64,000 bases of DNA from Deinococcus radiophilus (GCF_020889625.1 NZ_CP086380.1:1383001-1447000); one strand, 5' to 3'; shown: positions 47,627 to 58,176, numbered from the stretch's first letter. Notes: generated by a model from the sequence alone, not told the origin. Made by a program: numbers and translations.

Positions 47627-47712
47627 GCCAAGCTCATTTTGATCGCTTCATTCTCATTTTTGCAGTGCAGGTCTGAGAATCTCAGTCAGCTTGGGCAGGC
47701 ATACTGTGACTC

Positions 47713-49554
47713 ATGTCTAGTTCTGGCCGCCCTATGTTGTTTCGTCCTCCCCGCACCGCTGCCTGGCTCCGTATGGGCCTGCTCAGCCTGGCGCTGGGCC
47801 TTGCCGGGTCCGCTGCCGCTCAGTTGCAGCTGACCTTCAGCGTTGGGCAACCTGGGGTGAGAATCAACGGACAGGGTGCCCAGATCACGGCCCCGCAGAT
47901 CGTGGATGGCCGCACCATGCTGCCTTTGAACGACACCGTGCTGCTGCTGGGCTACCACCTGACCCGCAACGGCAACGTCGTGAGCGTGGTCGGAGGTGAC
48001 CTGGCTGTAGACCTCGGCAGCGGCTACGCTACCGTGCGCGGCCAGCGCCAGGGAGCTGGCAACGTCGCAGTGCTGAACGGCAAACTGTTTGTCTCGGCGC
48101 GGGTGATCGCCGCTGGCCTGGGCGGAGAACTCAGTGTGGGAGACGGCAGTGTCCTGACCCTGAGCGCCCAGCCGCGCGGCGCGTTCGTTCCGCGCCCGCC
48201 AGCCACACCGCAGCCAGCGGCCCCGACCCCTACAGCGCCTAGACCCAGTTTCCCTGCTCCGTCACCCGCTCCTGTCCCTGGTCCTGTGCAACCCGCGCCG
48301 CCACAAGCCCGCTTTTCTACCGACAAGGCCAGCTACGCGCCCGGTGAGCGGATCATCTGGACTGAGTACTCGTACGATCCCGAAGGCGGCGGCCTCACCG
48401 CGCGCAACTGGACCGGCAAACAGGACGTGTACTGGGCGCCCGGTAACTATGCGGTGTCCCTGCAAGTCACCAACGGCAAGGGCCAGACTTCGGCCCCATT
48501 TAGCCGGACCATCCGGGTGCAGGGTGCGGCAGTAGATACCCCAGTGACCCACGCCCTGCGCTACGGGCAGATCGGGGACCGCTTCGCCGACTCACGGGTG
48601 CTGACCTACCCGGCCCTCACCATGGGCCAGCTTAGCCCACGCCCCGTGCCTTTGCTGTTCAGCGACAGTCCCGAAAAGCCCCAGCAAAGTGGTGTGCTGT
48701 ATCAGGACCAAGTGAGCGGCGAAGCGCGGCTGCTGGGCTATCACGTCAACGATCTGGGCCGCCCGGCGCGGATGTACATCATGATCCGCAACCTGGAGAG
48801 CCGCCCGGTCAGCGTGGCTCTGAACCGCCAGGGGGAAACGGCCCCCAGCCGGATTGAGGGCATTCTGGGTCAGGTGACACTGATGGATTACTTCTCCAGT
48901 CCCGCACGCAGCACGGTCAACCTGGCCCCCGGTCAGGTCAGTGCCTTGTACGCCAGCCCCACCCTGAACCCCGGACACGGCGTCAGCATCTTGCAGGACC
49001 TTCAGAGCAGTGGGCGAGTGGTCGTCAGCTTCGTGATGGCCGAAGCCAGTCTACCGATGAATGACGCCACGCTCCGCAGCCTTCCCTACCTGCCGCTGGA
49101 CGGACGCCACCAGCGTGGCACCTTCCAGGGAGCGGACCGCCCGATGACGGCGCAACTTGGCCAACTGCCTGCCCGCGTGGTGATCGGGGACGGCCAACAC
49201 GACCCAGTGCTGACAGGCCGCGACACCGTCACAGGCGCAGGGCAGCGTCTGGCCGGGAACTACGGCGTGCTGTACGACATGGAATTTACGGGGGCCAGCG
49301 GTACGGCGATTGCCCTCAGCCCGCGTGGGGGGCTGTACCGCGGCGCCATGCGAATCATTGACGGCGACCTGACCCAGGTCATCAAGCTGCCGCGAGAGGG
49401 CAATGCCTTGACTCCCGACGAACCCCATCTGCTGTGGCGCGCCAAATCGGACCGGGTCCGCATTCAGTTCATGCCGTCCAACGGCAGCGCCCTGCCGGTC
49501 AATCTGGTCTTTTACCGTCTGCCGGAAGGCACCTACAAGTGGTATCAGCCCTAA
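47713..49554 (+). CDS. Secreted copper-amine-oxidase-N-domain protein
   Basis: A 613-residue exported protein: signal peptide to about residue 36 (ending SAAAQ), then one copper-amine-oxidase N-like domain at about 40-155 (VRINGQGAQI, VDGRTMLPL, GKLFVSARVIA), despite its name usually a wall or surface module. A Pro-rich linker at about 160-200 precedes a PKD/Ig-like domain at about 200-265. The remaining 340 residues are beta-rich and unassigned. It is probably an envelope-attached structural protein. Confidence 0.72.
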   Translation: MSSSGRPMLFRPPRTAAWLRMGLLSLALGLAGSAAAQLQLTFSVGQPGVRINGQGAQITAPQIVDGRTMLPLNDTVLLLGYHLTRNGNVVSVVGGDLAVDLGSGYATVRGQRQGAGNVAVLNGKLFVSARVIAAGLGGELSVGDGSVLTLSAQPRGAFVPRPPATPQPAAPTPTAPRPSFPAPSPAPVPGPVQPAPPQARFSTDKASYAPGERIIWTEYSYDPEGGGLTARNWTGKQDVYWAPGNYAVSLQVTNGKGQTSAPFSRTIRVQGAAVDTPVTHALRYGQIGDRFADSRVLTYPALTMGQLSPRPVPLLFSDSPEKPQQSGVLYQDQVSGEARLLGYHVNDLGRPARMYIMIRNLESRPVSVALNRQGETAPSRIEGILGQVTLMDYFSSPARSTVNLAPGQVSALYASPTLNPGHGVSILQDLQSSGRVVVSFVMAEASLPMNDATLRSLPYLPLDGRHQRGTFQGADRPMTAQLGQLPARVVIGDGQHDPVLTGRDTVTGAGQRLAGNYGVLYDMEFTGASGTAIALSPRGGLYRGAMRIIDGDLTQVIKLPREGNALTPDEPHLLWRAKSDRVRIQFMPSNGSALPVNLVFYRLPEGTYKWYQP

Positions 49555-49565
49555 AGGTTGAAGAG

Positions 49566-49609
49566 GCGAGAGAGCAAGCAGAGTCCCCTCGCTTCGCTTG
49601 CTCCCTCGC
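49566..49609. terminator. Hairpin between convergent genes
   Basis: GCGAG..AGCAAGC pairs with GCTTGCT..CTCGC. It lies between the converging stops of the secreted protein and the hydrolase gene and could end both transcripts. No long T-run is present. Confidence 0.5.
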
Positions 49610-49621
49610 TTCTTCTCGCTC

Positions 49622-50149
49622 CTAGTTCCTGCGCCGTGTGCGCCGCAAGCCGTGATCCGGGCGGATACCATCCGCAATCAGGTGGAGCCACTGGCTGAGG
49701 AAATAGCCCAGGGTGGCGGGCAACAGCACTTTCCACTCCAGCGGCTCCGGAAAAGCAGGTAGGGCCATCTCCGGCCAGACCGTCCGCAGCACCCCGATCA
49801 CAATCGCGCCCAGAATGGCCAGGTAAACGAGCCGTGTCAGCGGCCCCAGCAGCCAGCTGTGCGACAGTCCCCGGTGGCTGAACATCATGCCGTAGGGCAC
49901 CCACAGCGGCCCCAAAATGCCCCAGTTGCGCTTGGAATTGACCCGACCTTCGGAGAGGTCCAGGTCCGGCGACAGCAAAAATGTCCCAGCGAGGTAGGCC
50001 AGCGCGAAGTGTGAGGCCTGGACCTGGGTCACACTGATCATCCCCTGGCGAGACGCCCAGATTGCCCCCACACCCAGCACGGCAAAGGTGGTCATGTTGA
50101 TGATGTTGTGTACGCGTCCGCTGGGCACCGAGGGCCTACTATGCCGCAT
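49622..50149 (-). CDS. Membrane-bound metal-dependent hydrolase (DUF2227/YdjM-like)
   Basis: A 175-residue membrane protein starting at ATG 50149. Metal-ligand motifs of the group are visible: GRVHNIINM, SPDLDLSEGR, FSHRGLSHS and WLHLIADG. Three or four membrane segments are spread through the protein. The catalytic role of this family is not firmly established. It diverges from the frameshifted lipoprotein gene across a 43-base gap. Confidence 0.75.
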   Translation of the reverse strand: MRHSRPSVPSGRVHNIINMTTFAVLGVGAIWASRQGMISVTQVQASHFALAYLAGTFLLSPDLDLSEGRVNSKRNWGILGPLWVPYGMMFSHRGLSHSWLLGPLTRLVYLAILGAIVIGVLRTVWPEMALPAFPEPLEWKVLLPATLGYFLSQWLHLIADGIRPDHGLRRTRRRN

Positions 50150-50192
50150 CCTCGGCCCAGCCGACAAATAGCCAGACCGCGCAGTACACTGA

Positions 50193-51258
50193 ATGTATGC
50201 AAAATTCATTCTGAGCGCCCTGTTGCTGGGCGGCGGAGCGCTGAGCTCATGTGCTCCGGCCACAACCGTTCCTGGGGTGACCCTGCCCCAAGCCACCACG
50301 CCCGCAGCGGCTGAAGCTCCCCGGTTGCTGTTTACGCCTGCCAGTGGCACGCGCCTGACCATCACCGAGACTTCTTCCCACGAGAGGTTGGCAGGGGACG
50401 TGCAGTACAGCGGTTTCATGACTGAACTGATGAGTGACGAGCGGCGGCGTAAATCCAGTTCAAGTCTGGAGCAAGACATCACCGAAACCACCCAGTCCCA
50501 GTCCACCCTGACCATCGGCAAGGTCTTCCCGGACGGCTCGCGCGAGCGGATCACCGAAATGACGGACCTGTATACGGGGACGCCGTTCGCGGGTGCCCGC
50601 GTCCGCATCACCGAAACGGTGCAGCCTGGTGGGAGTCACCGACGGGGCCTTTGAATCCGACGTGCCGGAACTTCAGGCCTTCTTGGACGGGGTCGCCGCA
50701 GAGTTCATTGACGACGAAGCGGAGCCGATCGTCGCCACCGTTCCGCACGGCCTACCGCTGATTCCAGGCCACAGCGTGACCGAAACTTATTCCACTGGCG
50801 AAATGGACCAGCACTGGAGCCAGCTGTTCTCAGATCAACAGGACTTGATCCTGCCGCTCCTGGACCCGGAAGTCGCCAGTGCGCTGGAGGACATGGAACA
50901 TTCGGACGCCGAGCATACTCCGGCCACCATCACCACCACGTCCAGCTACGAGGGCGTAGACGAAAGCGGCAACCACGTTTTCCGCGAAGTCACCCAGATG
51001 TCGCCTTTCAGCTCTACAGTGACCACAACGACCTCAAAAGGCCTCACCGTGCAGTTTACGCTGGCGTTTACCCAAATAGCGCCGGGAGTCACCACGCTGG
51101 TCTTCGCCCCCAGCGGCCTGCCGGTCAGCTCGCAGGGCACGGCGGACACCCGAATGACCCTGGCCTGGAAGGGTTGGCCGGCGGAAGACCCCGGGGACGT
51201 GGGGGGCATGACCGTGACTTTCCGCGTGAAGACGGAGACGACCTTGCAGGCCGAGTAA
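50193..51258 (+). pseudogene. Lipoprotein gene with an internal frameshift
   Basis: The first part encodes a lipoprotein signal (LLLGGGALSSC) and about 150 residues, ending prematurely after RVRITETVQPGG. The second part, +1 frame, continues in the same style (GVTDGAFESDVPELQAFLDG) to 51258. Together they would make a protein of about 355 residues, rich in Thr and Ser, predicted extracytoplasmic and of unknown function. The shift falls near the sequence CCTGGTGGG at about 50625-50634, so a single-base indel or a sequencing error is likely. Confidence 0.65.
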
Positions 51259-51308
51259 ACCAAACCTCTCTCCTGGCCCTGCCTCCAGCGCCGCGCTAGC
51301 CTGAGGGC

Positions 51309-51977
51309 ATGACCGCTTTCAATTCCCAGCCTGACCTGGCGGCTCTGGCGCAGCTGGAACATGAGAACAAAGCCTGCCACGCCTGCGACTTGCGGGCGGG
51401 CTGTTTGCAGGTGGTGGTGGCTGATGGCCACCCTGCCGCCGAGCTGCTCATTATCGGCGAAGGCCCTGGCGGAGATGAGGACCGGATCGGGCGGCCCTTT
51501 GTGGGCCGGGCAGGGCAGTTGCTGGACCGCATTCTGGCCGGGGTGGACCTGACCCGCGACGACGCTTATATCACCAACATCGTCAAATGCCGCCCGCCTG
51601 CCAACCGTGCCCCCACCCCCGCCGAGTCGGACATCTGCACCGAGCTGTGGCTTGACAAGCAACTGGCCCTGCTGCGCCCCAAGGTCATCGTGACGATGGG
51701 CAACACGCCGACCCGGCACCTGCTGGGGACAACCCAGGGCATCACCCGTCTGCGGGGGCAGTGGCACCCTTACCGCCTGCCGGGCAGCGGCCTGGAAGCA
51801 GCCCTGATGCCGATGTTCCACCCCGCTTATCTCCTCCGCAACGATACCCGCGCCAAGGGCGGTCCCAAGAGCCTGACCTGGCATGACATTCAGGAAGTGG
51901 CGGGCGTGTTGCGCGGTGAGCGGCCCTGGCCCCTGAGCACAGCGCAGAGCAGCGCAGATCAGCCCTTACTGCTGTAA
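51309..51977 (+). CDS. Uracil-DNA glycosylase, family 4 (4Fe-4S)
   Basis: A 222-residue repair enzyme that removes uracil from DNA. Family 4 features are present: cysteines in [10 protein letters not shown] and in NIVKCRPP for the iron-sulfur cluster (two more expected), motif [20 protein letters not shown], and the C-terminal [10 protein letters not shown] active-site loop. ATG is six bases after TAGCCT, so it is probably leaderless. A bidirectional terminator follows. Confidence 0.9.
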   Translation: MTAFNSQPDLAALAQLEHENKACHACDLRAGCLQVVVADGHPAAELLIIGEGPGGDEDRIGRPFVGRAGQLLDRILAGVDLTRDDAYITNIVKCRPPANRAPTPAESDICTELWLDKQLALLRPKVIVTMGNTPTRHLLGTTQGITRLRGQWHPYRLPGSGLEAALMPMFHPAYLLRNDTRAKGGPKSLTWHDIQEVAGVLRGERPWPLSTAQSSADQPLLL

Positions 51978-51998
51978 CGTCCACTCACCCCAACGACG

Positions 51999-52034
51999 AA
52001 AGAGCTTCTCCCCGCACCCAGGGAGAAGCTCTTT
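51999..52034. terminator. Bidirectional Rho-independent terminator
   Basis: AAAGAGCTTCTCCC and GGGAGAAGCTCTTT form a perfect 14-bp stem with A and T runs on both sides, between the converging UDG and NlpC/P60 genes. Confidence 0.9.
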
Positions 52035-52074
52035 ATGGCTGCTGACCCCAGCACTGGGGGCCAGAGGACAGGGT

Positions 52075-52692
52075 CTAGCCCAGCACGCGGCGGGCGCCGA
52101 CGTAGCGGTTGGCCCAGTAACTGTTGCCGAACATACGCTCGACCATGGAGCGGCCGTAGTAGGAGTTGGCGTTGGCCATCTGGTCGTTGCCCAGGTAAAT
52201 ACCAACGTGGCTCACGCCGCGTCCGGTGGTGTTGAAGAACACCAGGTCGCCTGCGCGCAGGTTACGGCTGCTCACACCGTAGCCGGTACGCCACTGACCA
52301 GCGGCCGTACGGGGCAGGTTGATGCCCATGGTCCGGAAGACCAGTTGGGTGTAGCTGGAGCAGTCCACGCTGCCGTTGCCGTTGCCGCCCAAGCGGTAGG
52401 GAATGCCCAGGAAACGGTTGGACGCAGCGCGGATGCTGGCACCCCCGCTGGCAGCGGGAGTTATGGCGGTGGTGGCACGGGCCTGACCACTTACTTCCAA
52501 CTGCTGACCAATTTCGATGGTGGTGCTGTTTAGGCTGTTCATCTGCATCAGTTGCTGGGTACCCATACCATGGGCCTGGGCAATTTTGTAGAGGGTGTCG
52601 CCTGCACGGACAGTGTAAGTGGCAGCGTCAGCCGCTGAGCTGAACGCCAGAGCGGCTGTGGCGGAGATCAGGAGGGTGCGTAGTGCTTTCAC
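52075..52692 (-). CDS. Secreted LysM-NlpC/P60 peptidoglycan hydrolase
   Basis: A 205-residue protein starting at GTG 52692: signal peptide (residues 1-23, ending ADA), LysM domain at about 24-67 ([18 protein letters not shown]), Thr/Ala linker, and NlpC/P60 domain at about 85-205. Catalytic Cys is in [10 protein letters not shown] and His in [10 protein letters not shown]. It cuts peptide stems in the cell wall and would act in growth or division. It is a single-gene unit facing the EamA transporter. Confidence 0.88.
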   Translation of the reverse strand: MKALRTLLISATAALAFSSAADAATYTVRAGDTLYKIAQAHGMGTQQLMQMNSLNSTTIEIGQQLEVSGQARATTAITPAASGGASIRAASNRFLGIPYRLGGNGNGSVDCSSYTQLVFRTMGINLPRTAAGQWRTGYGVSSRNLRAGDLVFFNTTGRGVSHVGIYLGNDQMANANSYYGRSMVERMFGNSYWANRYVGARRVLG

Positions 52693-53046
52693 AAGTAACG
52701 AGTGTACGCGGCATCCTTTTACTCGTCCTTAATAGTTCGGGGAAGCACTCACTTTTATGCAGCTATACGGCGCTTATGCGTTTTAGGTTATCCTAAATAG
52801 TAGTGGGCTTCCTTGAGACTCATCAGAATTCTCATCTTCTAGCTCATGTCCCCAAGAGCTATGAATTCACGTCTGGGACAAGGCTTTTCTACAGGCATTA
52901 AAAATGGTGTTCATGGACCTATCAGGTTCGTCCATAAATGGCCTGGGCAACCACAAAAGTGGATACGTTCCTACCATCACTTTTCCTCTCATGTATTTGC
53001 GGTAGGGGCAGTTGCGTAGCAGCTCTGACCTCGCTCATACTGGCCC
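52693..53046. other. AT-rich divergent intergenic region with two palindromes
   Basis: No gene seen. TTTAGG-TTAT-CCTAAA at 52782-52797 is a perfect 6-bp-arm palindrome resembling half of a DtxR/MntR-type metal-regulator box. ATGGAC and GTCCAT at 52913-52918 and 52930-52935 form a second inverted repeat. Both could be operators for the divergent NlpC/P60 and transporter genes. Confidence 0.4.
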
Positions 53047-53973
53047 ATGCCTTCTGCCTCGCCTGCTTCTGCAGCCTTTCTGATTGCTCTGGCTGCGGCC
53101 CTGTGGGGCCTCCTGGGGATTTTCGGGAAGATGGCGCAGCAGGCTGGACTGGAACCCTTAGAAGTGGCCTTCTGGCGGGCACTGCTGGGTGGGGGCCTCT
53201 TTGCGCTACATGCCCTAGGAACACGTCAGCCGCTCCCCCGCGGTGCCGACCTCCTTTGGACCGTGCTCTTTGGCTTGGTGGGGGTCAGCCTCTTTTATGG
53301 GGCGTATCAACTGGCGGTACAGAGTGCCGGGGCCAGTTTGGCCAGTGTGCTGCTCTATACGGCTCCGGCCTTTGTGGTGCTGTGGGGTTGGCTCTTGCTG
53401 CGCGAACCCACCGGACGGCGTGAAGCGGCAGCCATTGCTCTTACGCTGGGCGGCGTGGCGCTGATCTCGCTAGGCGGCGGCGAAAACATCCACGTCTCCC
53501 CCGCTGCCCTGACCTGGGGCCTGATCAGCGGGCTGACCTACAGTCTGTATTACCTGTACGGAAAACTGTTTTTCGGGCGTTATTCGGCAGCAGGACTCTA
53601 TGCTCTGGCCCTGCCCATCGGAGCAGCAGGCTTATTGCCCTTCACGGCCTTCAGTCCCAAGACCGCGGGAGCCTGGCTGACATTGCTGGGTATCGCGGTG
53701 CTGTCTACCTATCTGGCGTATCTGGCCTACAGCGCTGGTCTGCGGTACCTCAGCGCGGCGCGGGCCAGCGTAATCGCCAGCCTTGAACCGGTCCTGGCCG
53801 GGGGCATGGCCCTGCTGCTGTTCGGGGAGCGGCCTGGTGTGCTCGCACTGGTAGGGGCACTGGGAGTGTTAGGAGCTACGCTGCTGCTCTCAGGCAGCGG
53901 GACAGGCGACCAGCCACCCCAGCCACTCCGGAGTCTTACTGCGTTCCTGGGAAGACCGCCAACCAGAAGGTAA
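53047..53973 (+). CDS. EamA-family (DMT) transporter
   Basis: A 308-residue inner-membrane protein with ten hydrophobic segments in two five-helix EamA repeats (repeat 1 residues about 8-140, repeat 2 about 155-285). [11 protein letters not shown] and [21 protein letters not shown] are typical family patterns. These proteins export amino acids, metabolites or drugs; the substrate is unknown. The C-terminal tail is short and basic. Confidence 0.85.
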   Translation: MPSASPASAAFLIALAAALWGLLGIFGKMAQQAGLEPLEVAFWRALLGGGLFALHALGTRQPLPRGADLLWTVLFGLVGVSLFYGAYQLAVQSAGASLASVLLYTAPAFVVLWGWLLLREPTGRREAAAIALTLGGVALISLGGGENIHVSPAALTWGLISGLTYSLYYLYGKLFFGRYSAAGLYALALPIGAAGLLPFTAFSPKTAGAWLTLLGIAVLSTYLAYLAYSAGLRYLSAARASVIASLEPVLAGGMALLLFGERPGVLALVGALGVLGATLLLSGSGTGDQPPQPLRSLTAFLGRPPTRR

Positions 53974-54056
53974 GATGAATCTCGAACGTAAAGGTTCCGT
54001 GTCCTGATGAAGCCGTCACCCAGCCCCACCCAGTTTCTTCGCCTGCTGGTGATGGG

Positions 54057-54686
54057 TCAGGGGGACCAGACCAGCTCACGCCCTGAGCGGAGTGCCCCGG
54101 ACAGCAGCAGGCTGAGGCGGTCCTCCCAGTCACGCTGCACCTCTTCAGGAGTGCGGTGTTGCCCCTGAAGTAGCGCCAGAAGACACGAATCTACCACCAG
54201 ATCACTCAGGACTCGCAGGTCCACACCCTCCCGCAGTTCGCCCCGGCGCTGCATGGAGAGCAGCACCGGCATCACCAGTGCGCCCAGGGCCGTCTGTGGC
54301 CTTTCCAGCGCCTCCGGCTCACGGCCTGCACCCTGCCGGGTCAGTGCAGCGGACGCCACGGCCCCCACCAGATGGTGATAGCGCACCCCCAGGTCAGCCA
54401 TACGGGCAGCCACACCGCTCCAGATGGTCTGCGGCGATCGGCCTTCAGCCAAGCGGCGTAGCGCGGCCTGGCGGGTTTCCTCTACCGTCAGCTCAAAGTG
54501 AGCCAGCAACATGTGTAATTTGCTGGGATAGTAGCGGTAGAGGTTGGTCCGGCTCACATAGGCCGCCCGCGCAATCTCGGCGGCACTGATCGCTTCCAAG
54601 CCTGAGCGCGCAAACAGCTCAAAGGCGGCGCGTGCGATGCGTCTGCGCCGGGCGAGGTCTTGGTCCTGACGGTCCGTTTTGGTCAT
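54057..54686 (-). CDS. TetR-family transcriptional regulator
   Basis: A 209-residue regulator counted from ATG 54686; a longer form from TTG 54743 is possible. The N-terminal HTH is clear: [39 protein letters not shown] (residues about 15-55). The C-terminal helical domain would bind a ligand. It converges on the EamA transporter gene 80 bases away, so it might control it. The ligand is unknown. Confidence 0.8.
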   Translation of the reverse strand: MTKTDRQDQDLARRRRIARAAFELFARSGLEAISAAEIARAAYVSRTNLYRYYPSKLHMLLAHFELTVEETRQAALRRLAEGRSPQTIWSGVAARMADLGVRYHHLVGAVASAALTRQGAGREPEALERPQTALGALVMPVLLSMQRRGELREGVDLRVLSDLVVDSCLLALLQGQHRTPEEVQRDWEDRLSLLLSGALRSGRELVWSP

Positions 54687-54960
54687 GGTAGGGGCAGGGG
54701 TGCTTACGTTGCAGTCAGCGGCTTGCGTAGAGCTGAGCACCAAGTTTCAGCATAGCTCACTGCCGCCGAACATACGGTAAGCCTACGGGCTGACGCAGGG
54801 CTGACACTAGGCTAGCCTGAGATCAGCACAAGACAACTCCGGTACAAACACCGCGCACAGGCACTTTTGCAGCTGACGTGCGCCTGCCAGCTTCCTTTCT
54901 TTGTTTGATTCCGTCGTGTGCTGAAGTGCAGGGAAGCTGCCCCGAAAGAGGTGAAGTTTA

Positions 54961-55518
54961 GTGAACATTGCTCAGCTTTCAGGCCGTGGCGTCGAGATCA
55001 CTGATCCCCTGCGTGAATACGTAGACGAGAAACTCTCGCGCCTAGACCGCTTCAACGACCAAGTCACCAGCGCCCGCGTGACCCTGACCGTCCGTGATGT
55101 CAAGGACGCTGCCCGGCGCAACCGCGTCGAAGTGCAGCTGAATGTGCCGCACGGGATCGTCCGCGCTGAGGAATCGCACGCGGACATGTACGCCGCGATT
55201 GACAAGGCCAGTGATGTTCTGGAACGCCAGCTGCGCAAGTTCAAGACCCGGCTCCTCAAACAGCGCCAGGAAGGCGCACCGCAACCGGAGCCCGGCCCCG
55301 CTGAAATGGCCGCCCAGCAGGACGACGACCTGAGTGTCAACCCTGAAATTGTCCGCCAGAAGCGCTTTGATCTGCGCCCGATGACGGCCGAAGATGCCGT
55401 CTTTCAGATGGAGGCGCTGGGCCACGACTTTTTTGTATTCAAAAACATGGTCACCGACGGTTGTGGCGTGGTGTACCGCCGCAAAGACGGGCATTACGGA
55501 CTGATCGAACCCAAGTAG
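54961..55518 (+). CDS. hpf: Ribosome hibernation-promoting factor, long form
   Basis: A 185-residue protein that dimerises 70S ribosomes in stationary phase. The N-terminal RaiA/HPF domain covers about residues 1-100 (SGRGVEITDPLREYVDEKL), the linker is charged, and the C-terminal dimerisation domain covers about 120-185 (RFDLRPMTAEDAVFQMEALGH, GVVYRRKDGHYGLIEP). GTG 54961 follows GAGGTGA. The upstream 215 bases hold its promoter but no other gene. Confidence 0.92.
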   Translation: MNIAQLSGRGVEITDPLREYVDEKLSRLDRFNDQVTSARVTLTVRDVKDAARRNRVEVQLNVPHGIVRAEESHADMYAAIDKASDVLERQLRKFKTRLLKQRQEGAPQPEPGPAEMAAQQDDDLSVNPEIVRQKRFDLRPMTAEDAVFQMEALGHDFFVFKNMVTDGCGVVYRRKDGHYGLIEPK

Positions 55519-55757
55519 TCAGAGGCGAGGCTAAAGCCGAGCCATGAGCAACGCGAGTATCGACCTAGGGGCGGCCCTGGGTCGTGTTCGCTGAAGAAGA
55601 TGGAATTCAAGCAGGTGCTGAAGCGCTGCTGAGGGAAGAAAACTTAGGGCAGAAGGGACGCAGCAAGTCTCTTCCGCCTTGAGTTTCGGGCCATGAGGTT
55701 TGCAGGAATCAAGCAACCAGTTCGCTGCACTGGCGGCCCTTACGGGCCTTTCAAGTC

Positions 55758-57587
55758 TCACATCGCCGCCGGAACCTCTATTCCGATCAGGTCCAGGGTT
55801 TCTTCAAAGGCGCGGCGCACCCGGCCCACCAGGGCCAGGCGGGCTTCCCGCAGGCCTTGGGGGGATTGCAGCACGTTGGTAGCGGGCTTGCCGGCCTTGT
55901 CTTTGGCGTTGTACCAGCTGTTGAAGGTGGTTGCCAGGTCCAGCGCGTACTGCGCCACCACATGCGGCGAGTGAATCCGGGTGGCCTGCTCCACCACTTC
56001 GGGCAGGCGGGCCACCGCTTTGGCCAGCGCCAGGTCTATATCGGGCAGCGCGGCCCAGTCGGCCCCTGTGCCGTCCACCGCCAGTCCCTCAGCCTGGGCT
56101 TTGTGCAGGATGTTGCCGGCCCGGACCGCTGCGTACTGCACATAGGGCGCAGTGTCGCCAGTCAGCGCCAGCGCCGAGTCCCAGCGGAAATCAATCTGGC
56201 GGGTCGGCTCAGCCTTGAGCATCGCAAAGCGGATGGCCCCGATCCCGATGCGGCGGGCAATCTCGGCGGCGTCCTCACGGGCCGCCAGCGCAGGGTTGAT
56301 CTCGGAAAGCAAGTTCAGGGAACGCTGCACTGCCTCGTCCATCACCTCGTCCGCAGCCACAGCGATTCCCTTGCGCCCACTGATGGTCTGCCCTTCCAAT
56401 GTTACGAACGCGTAGGACAGGTGAATGGAACGTTCTTTCTTTTCCGTCTCGCCCGCCACGCCCAGTGAAGAACGCACCACCGTCTGCGGGTGGTTCTGGC
56501 GCGAGTCAATCACGTTGATCACCTCGTCGGCATGCCCGAAACGGCGCTCGGCATCCGGTTCACCGTCAGGAGCGCTGGTCCAGACGGTCTGGCCCTCGGG
56601 ATCGGTGGTAAAGGGCCTAAATCTCATGCCCTCAAACAAGCCAAACTTCCAGAACTGATAGCCGATGTCCTTGGCCGCATACATGGCCGTGCCGTCCGAG
56701 CGAACCAGGACCACGTTGGGTTCTTCCAGACCCGGCATGAACTCGGAGACGTCCATGGTGAAGGCCCCGGCGTATTTGCCCTCGGTGGGCCGGGCGGTGT
56801 AAGGGCTGGCCTCCAGAATGTTCATGGCCTTGCTCAGAAACCCGCTGCCCACCACGTCGGATTCCCAGTTCAGCAGGTCGTAGCGCGCACCCAAGCGGAA
56901 GCAGGTTTGCAGGTGCGCGTGAACGATTCTCTCGATTTCGCCGCGCAGTTCTCCCGCTTCGAGGCGGTGCATGATGTCCCGGATGCCCTCTTCCAGCTCG
57001 GCTTTGGCGGGGTCGGCGTTCAGGCGCACATAGCCCCGGCCCATGAAATGGTCGTATTTTTCCTGGCCGTCCCACTTCAGGTCGTAGTGCGAGGCGGCGT
57101 ACAGCGACTCGGCGGCCTGCCGCCCGGTGTCGTCAATGTAATTCTGGACTTCTACCGTGTGCCCCGCCGCCCGCATGATCCGCGCCAGCGAGTCGCCCAG
57201 CACCACATTGCGCAGGTGTCCCACATGCAGTTCCTTGTTGGGGTTCACGCTGGTGTGCTCGATCACCACTTTGCCGTGCTGCTCCGGCAGGGCGGTGGGC
57301 TTTTCTACCACGCCGCGTACGAAATCGGCCACGTCCACGAAGAAATTGAGAAACGGCCCCGCTGCTTCTACCCGCGCAATACCCGCAGGCAACCTGATCA
57401 GGCCTGCCAGCTCCTGCGCGACCTCGGCAGGATTGCGGCCCAGCGCCTTGGCGATTTGAAAGGCAGCAGGCGTGCCGTAGTCGCCCTTCTTGCCTGCCGG
57501 GGTCTCCTGAATGGCCACGTCCAGCTCGGCCCCCATCCCCTGGGCGGCTTGCTGAACAGCCTCTCTGAGTTGCGCCTTGAGTTCCAT
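55758..57587 (-). CDS. argS: Arginyl-tRNA synthetase
   Basis: A 609-residue class I synthetase that charges tRNA-Arg. The start at ATG 57587 gives the normal N-terminus (MELKAQLREAV); the longer frame adds unneeded residues. The HIGH motif is LHVGHLRN at about residue 125, and the KMSKS-type loop is SGRKGIAV at about 400, a variant common in ArgS. The C-terminal DALR anticodon-binding domain includes NSWYNAKDK near residue 555. It is transcribed towards hpf; the 240 bases between hold no gene. Confidence 0.95.
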   Translation of the reverse strand: MELKAQLREAVQQAAQGMGAELDVAIQETPAGKKGDYGTPAAFQIAKALGRNPAEVAQELAGLIRLPAGIARVEAAGPFLNFFVDVADFVRGVVEKPTALPEQHGKVVIEHTSVNPNKELHVGHLRNVVLGDSLARIMRAAGHTVEVQNYIDDTGRQAAESLYAASHYDLKWDGQEKYDHFMGRGYVRLNADPAKAELEEGIRDIMHRLEAGELRGEIERIVHAHLQTCFRLGARYDLLNWESDVVGSGFLSKAMNILEASPYTARPTEGKYAGAFTMDVSEFMPGLEEPNVVLVRSDGTAMYAAKDIGYQFWKFGLFEGMRFRPFTTDPEGQTVWTSAPDGEPDAERRFGHADEVINVIDSRQNHPQTVVRSSLGVAGETEKKERSIHLSYAFVTLEGQTISGRKGIAVAADEVMDEAVQRSLNLLSEINPALAAREDAAEIARRIGIGAIRFAMLKAEPTRQIDFRWDSALALTGDTAPYVQYAAVRAGNILHKAQAEGLAVDGTGADWAALPDIDLALAKAVARLPEVVEQATRIHSPHVVAQYALDLATTFNSWYNAKDKAGKPATNVLQSPQGLREARLALVGRVRRAFEETLDLIGIEVPAAM

Positions 57588-57672
57588 AGCTATGGATAGT
57601 AGCGCGGGGGCGGCGGGCAGACGAACCTCCACCCGCCGCGCCGCGCCGCTCCTCTACTCTGGCCTGGCCCGG

Positions 57673-58176
57673 TTACAGCGGAATGCTGACCGTCACGGTC
57701 TGCCGGCCGCCGCGCACCTCGCAGGCCACCAGCGGGTCCTCAAAGCCGCGCTGCGAGATGATGCGGGGTGAGCCGGCGGGGGTCGCGCCCCGGTTCCAGC
57801 AGCCGCGCACCTGCGCCGCCGTGATGGCCCGCCCCGCACCGGCCGAGGCCAGCTTGGCCGCGTTGACCGCGCCGTACGCCGAGCTGCCTCGGTCGTAGCG
57901 CAGGCGCACGGTCAGGCCGTGACCGGGCTGGCCGGGCAGGTGCAGCCGGGTTTCTTCCAGCCGCTGCCCCTGCGGCAGCACATAGGTGGACACGTTCAGC
58001 GGGTTGCCGGGACCGCTATGGTCTATCCGGCTGCCCAGCAGGCGGCAGCCCAGCTCACGGCACACCGGCGCCGCAACGAGAGAAGTGGTGCTGCCCACCA
58101 CGGCGGGCGCGGCCTGAGCCGAAGCTTGAACCGTGCCCAGGGCAGCCAAGGCGGTAAGAAGAGACCTTTTGGTCAT
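57673..58176 (-). CDS. Secreted protein, unknown
   Basis: A 167-residue exported protein: signal peptide ending QASAQA at about residue 23, then a domain with paired cysteines (CRELGC, CWNRG, ACEVRGG). The start at ATG 58176 is seven bases after TATGCT on the minus strand, so probably leaderless. An upstream ATG at 58188 would add four residues. No family recognised. Confidence 0.65.
   Translation of the reverse strand: MTKRSLLTALAALGTVQASAQAAPAVVGSTTSLVAAPVCRELGCRLLGSRIDHSGPGNPLNVSTYVLPQGQRLEETRLHLPGQPGHGLTVRLRYDRGSSAYGAVNAAKLASAGAGRAITAAQVRGCWNRGATPAGSPRIISQRGFEDPLVACEVRGGRQTVTVSIPL

Noticed and set aside
49555..49621. Possible small repeat array (CTCGCTT repeats)
   Set aside because: Explained by a terminator-like hairpin between convergent genes.
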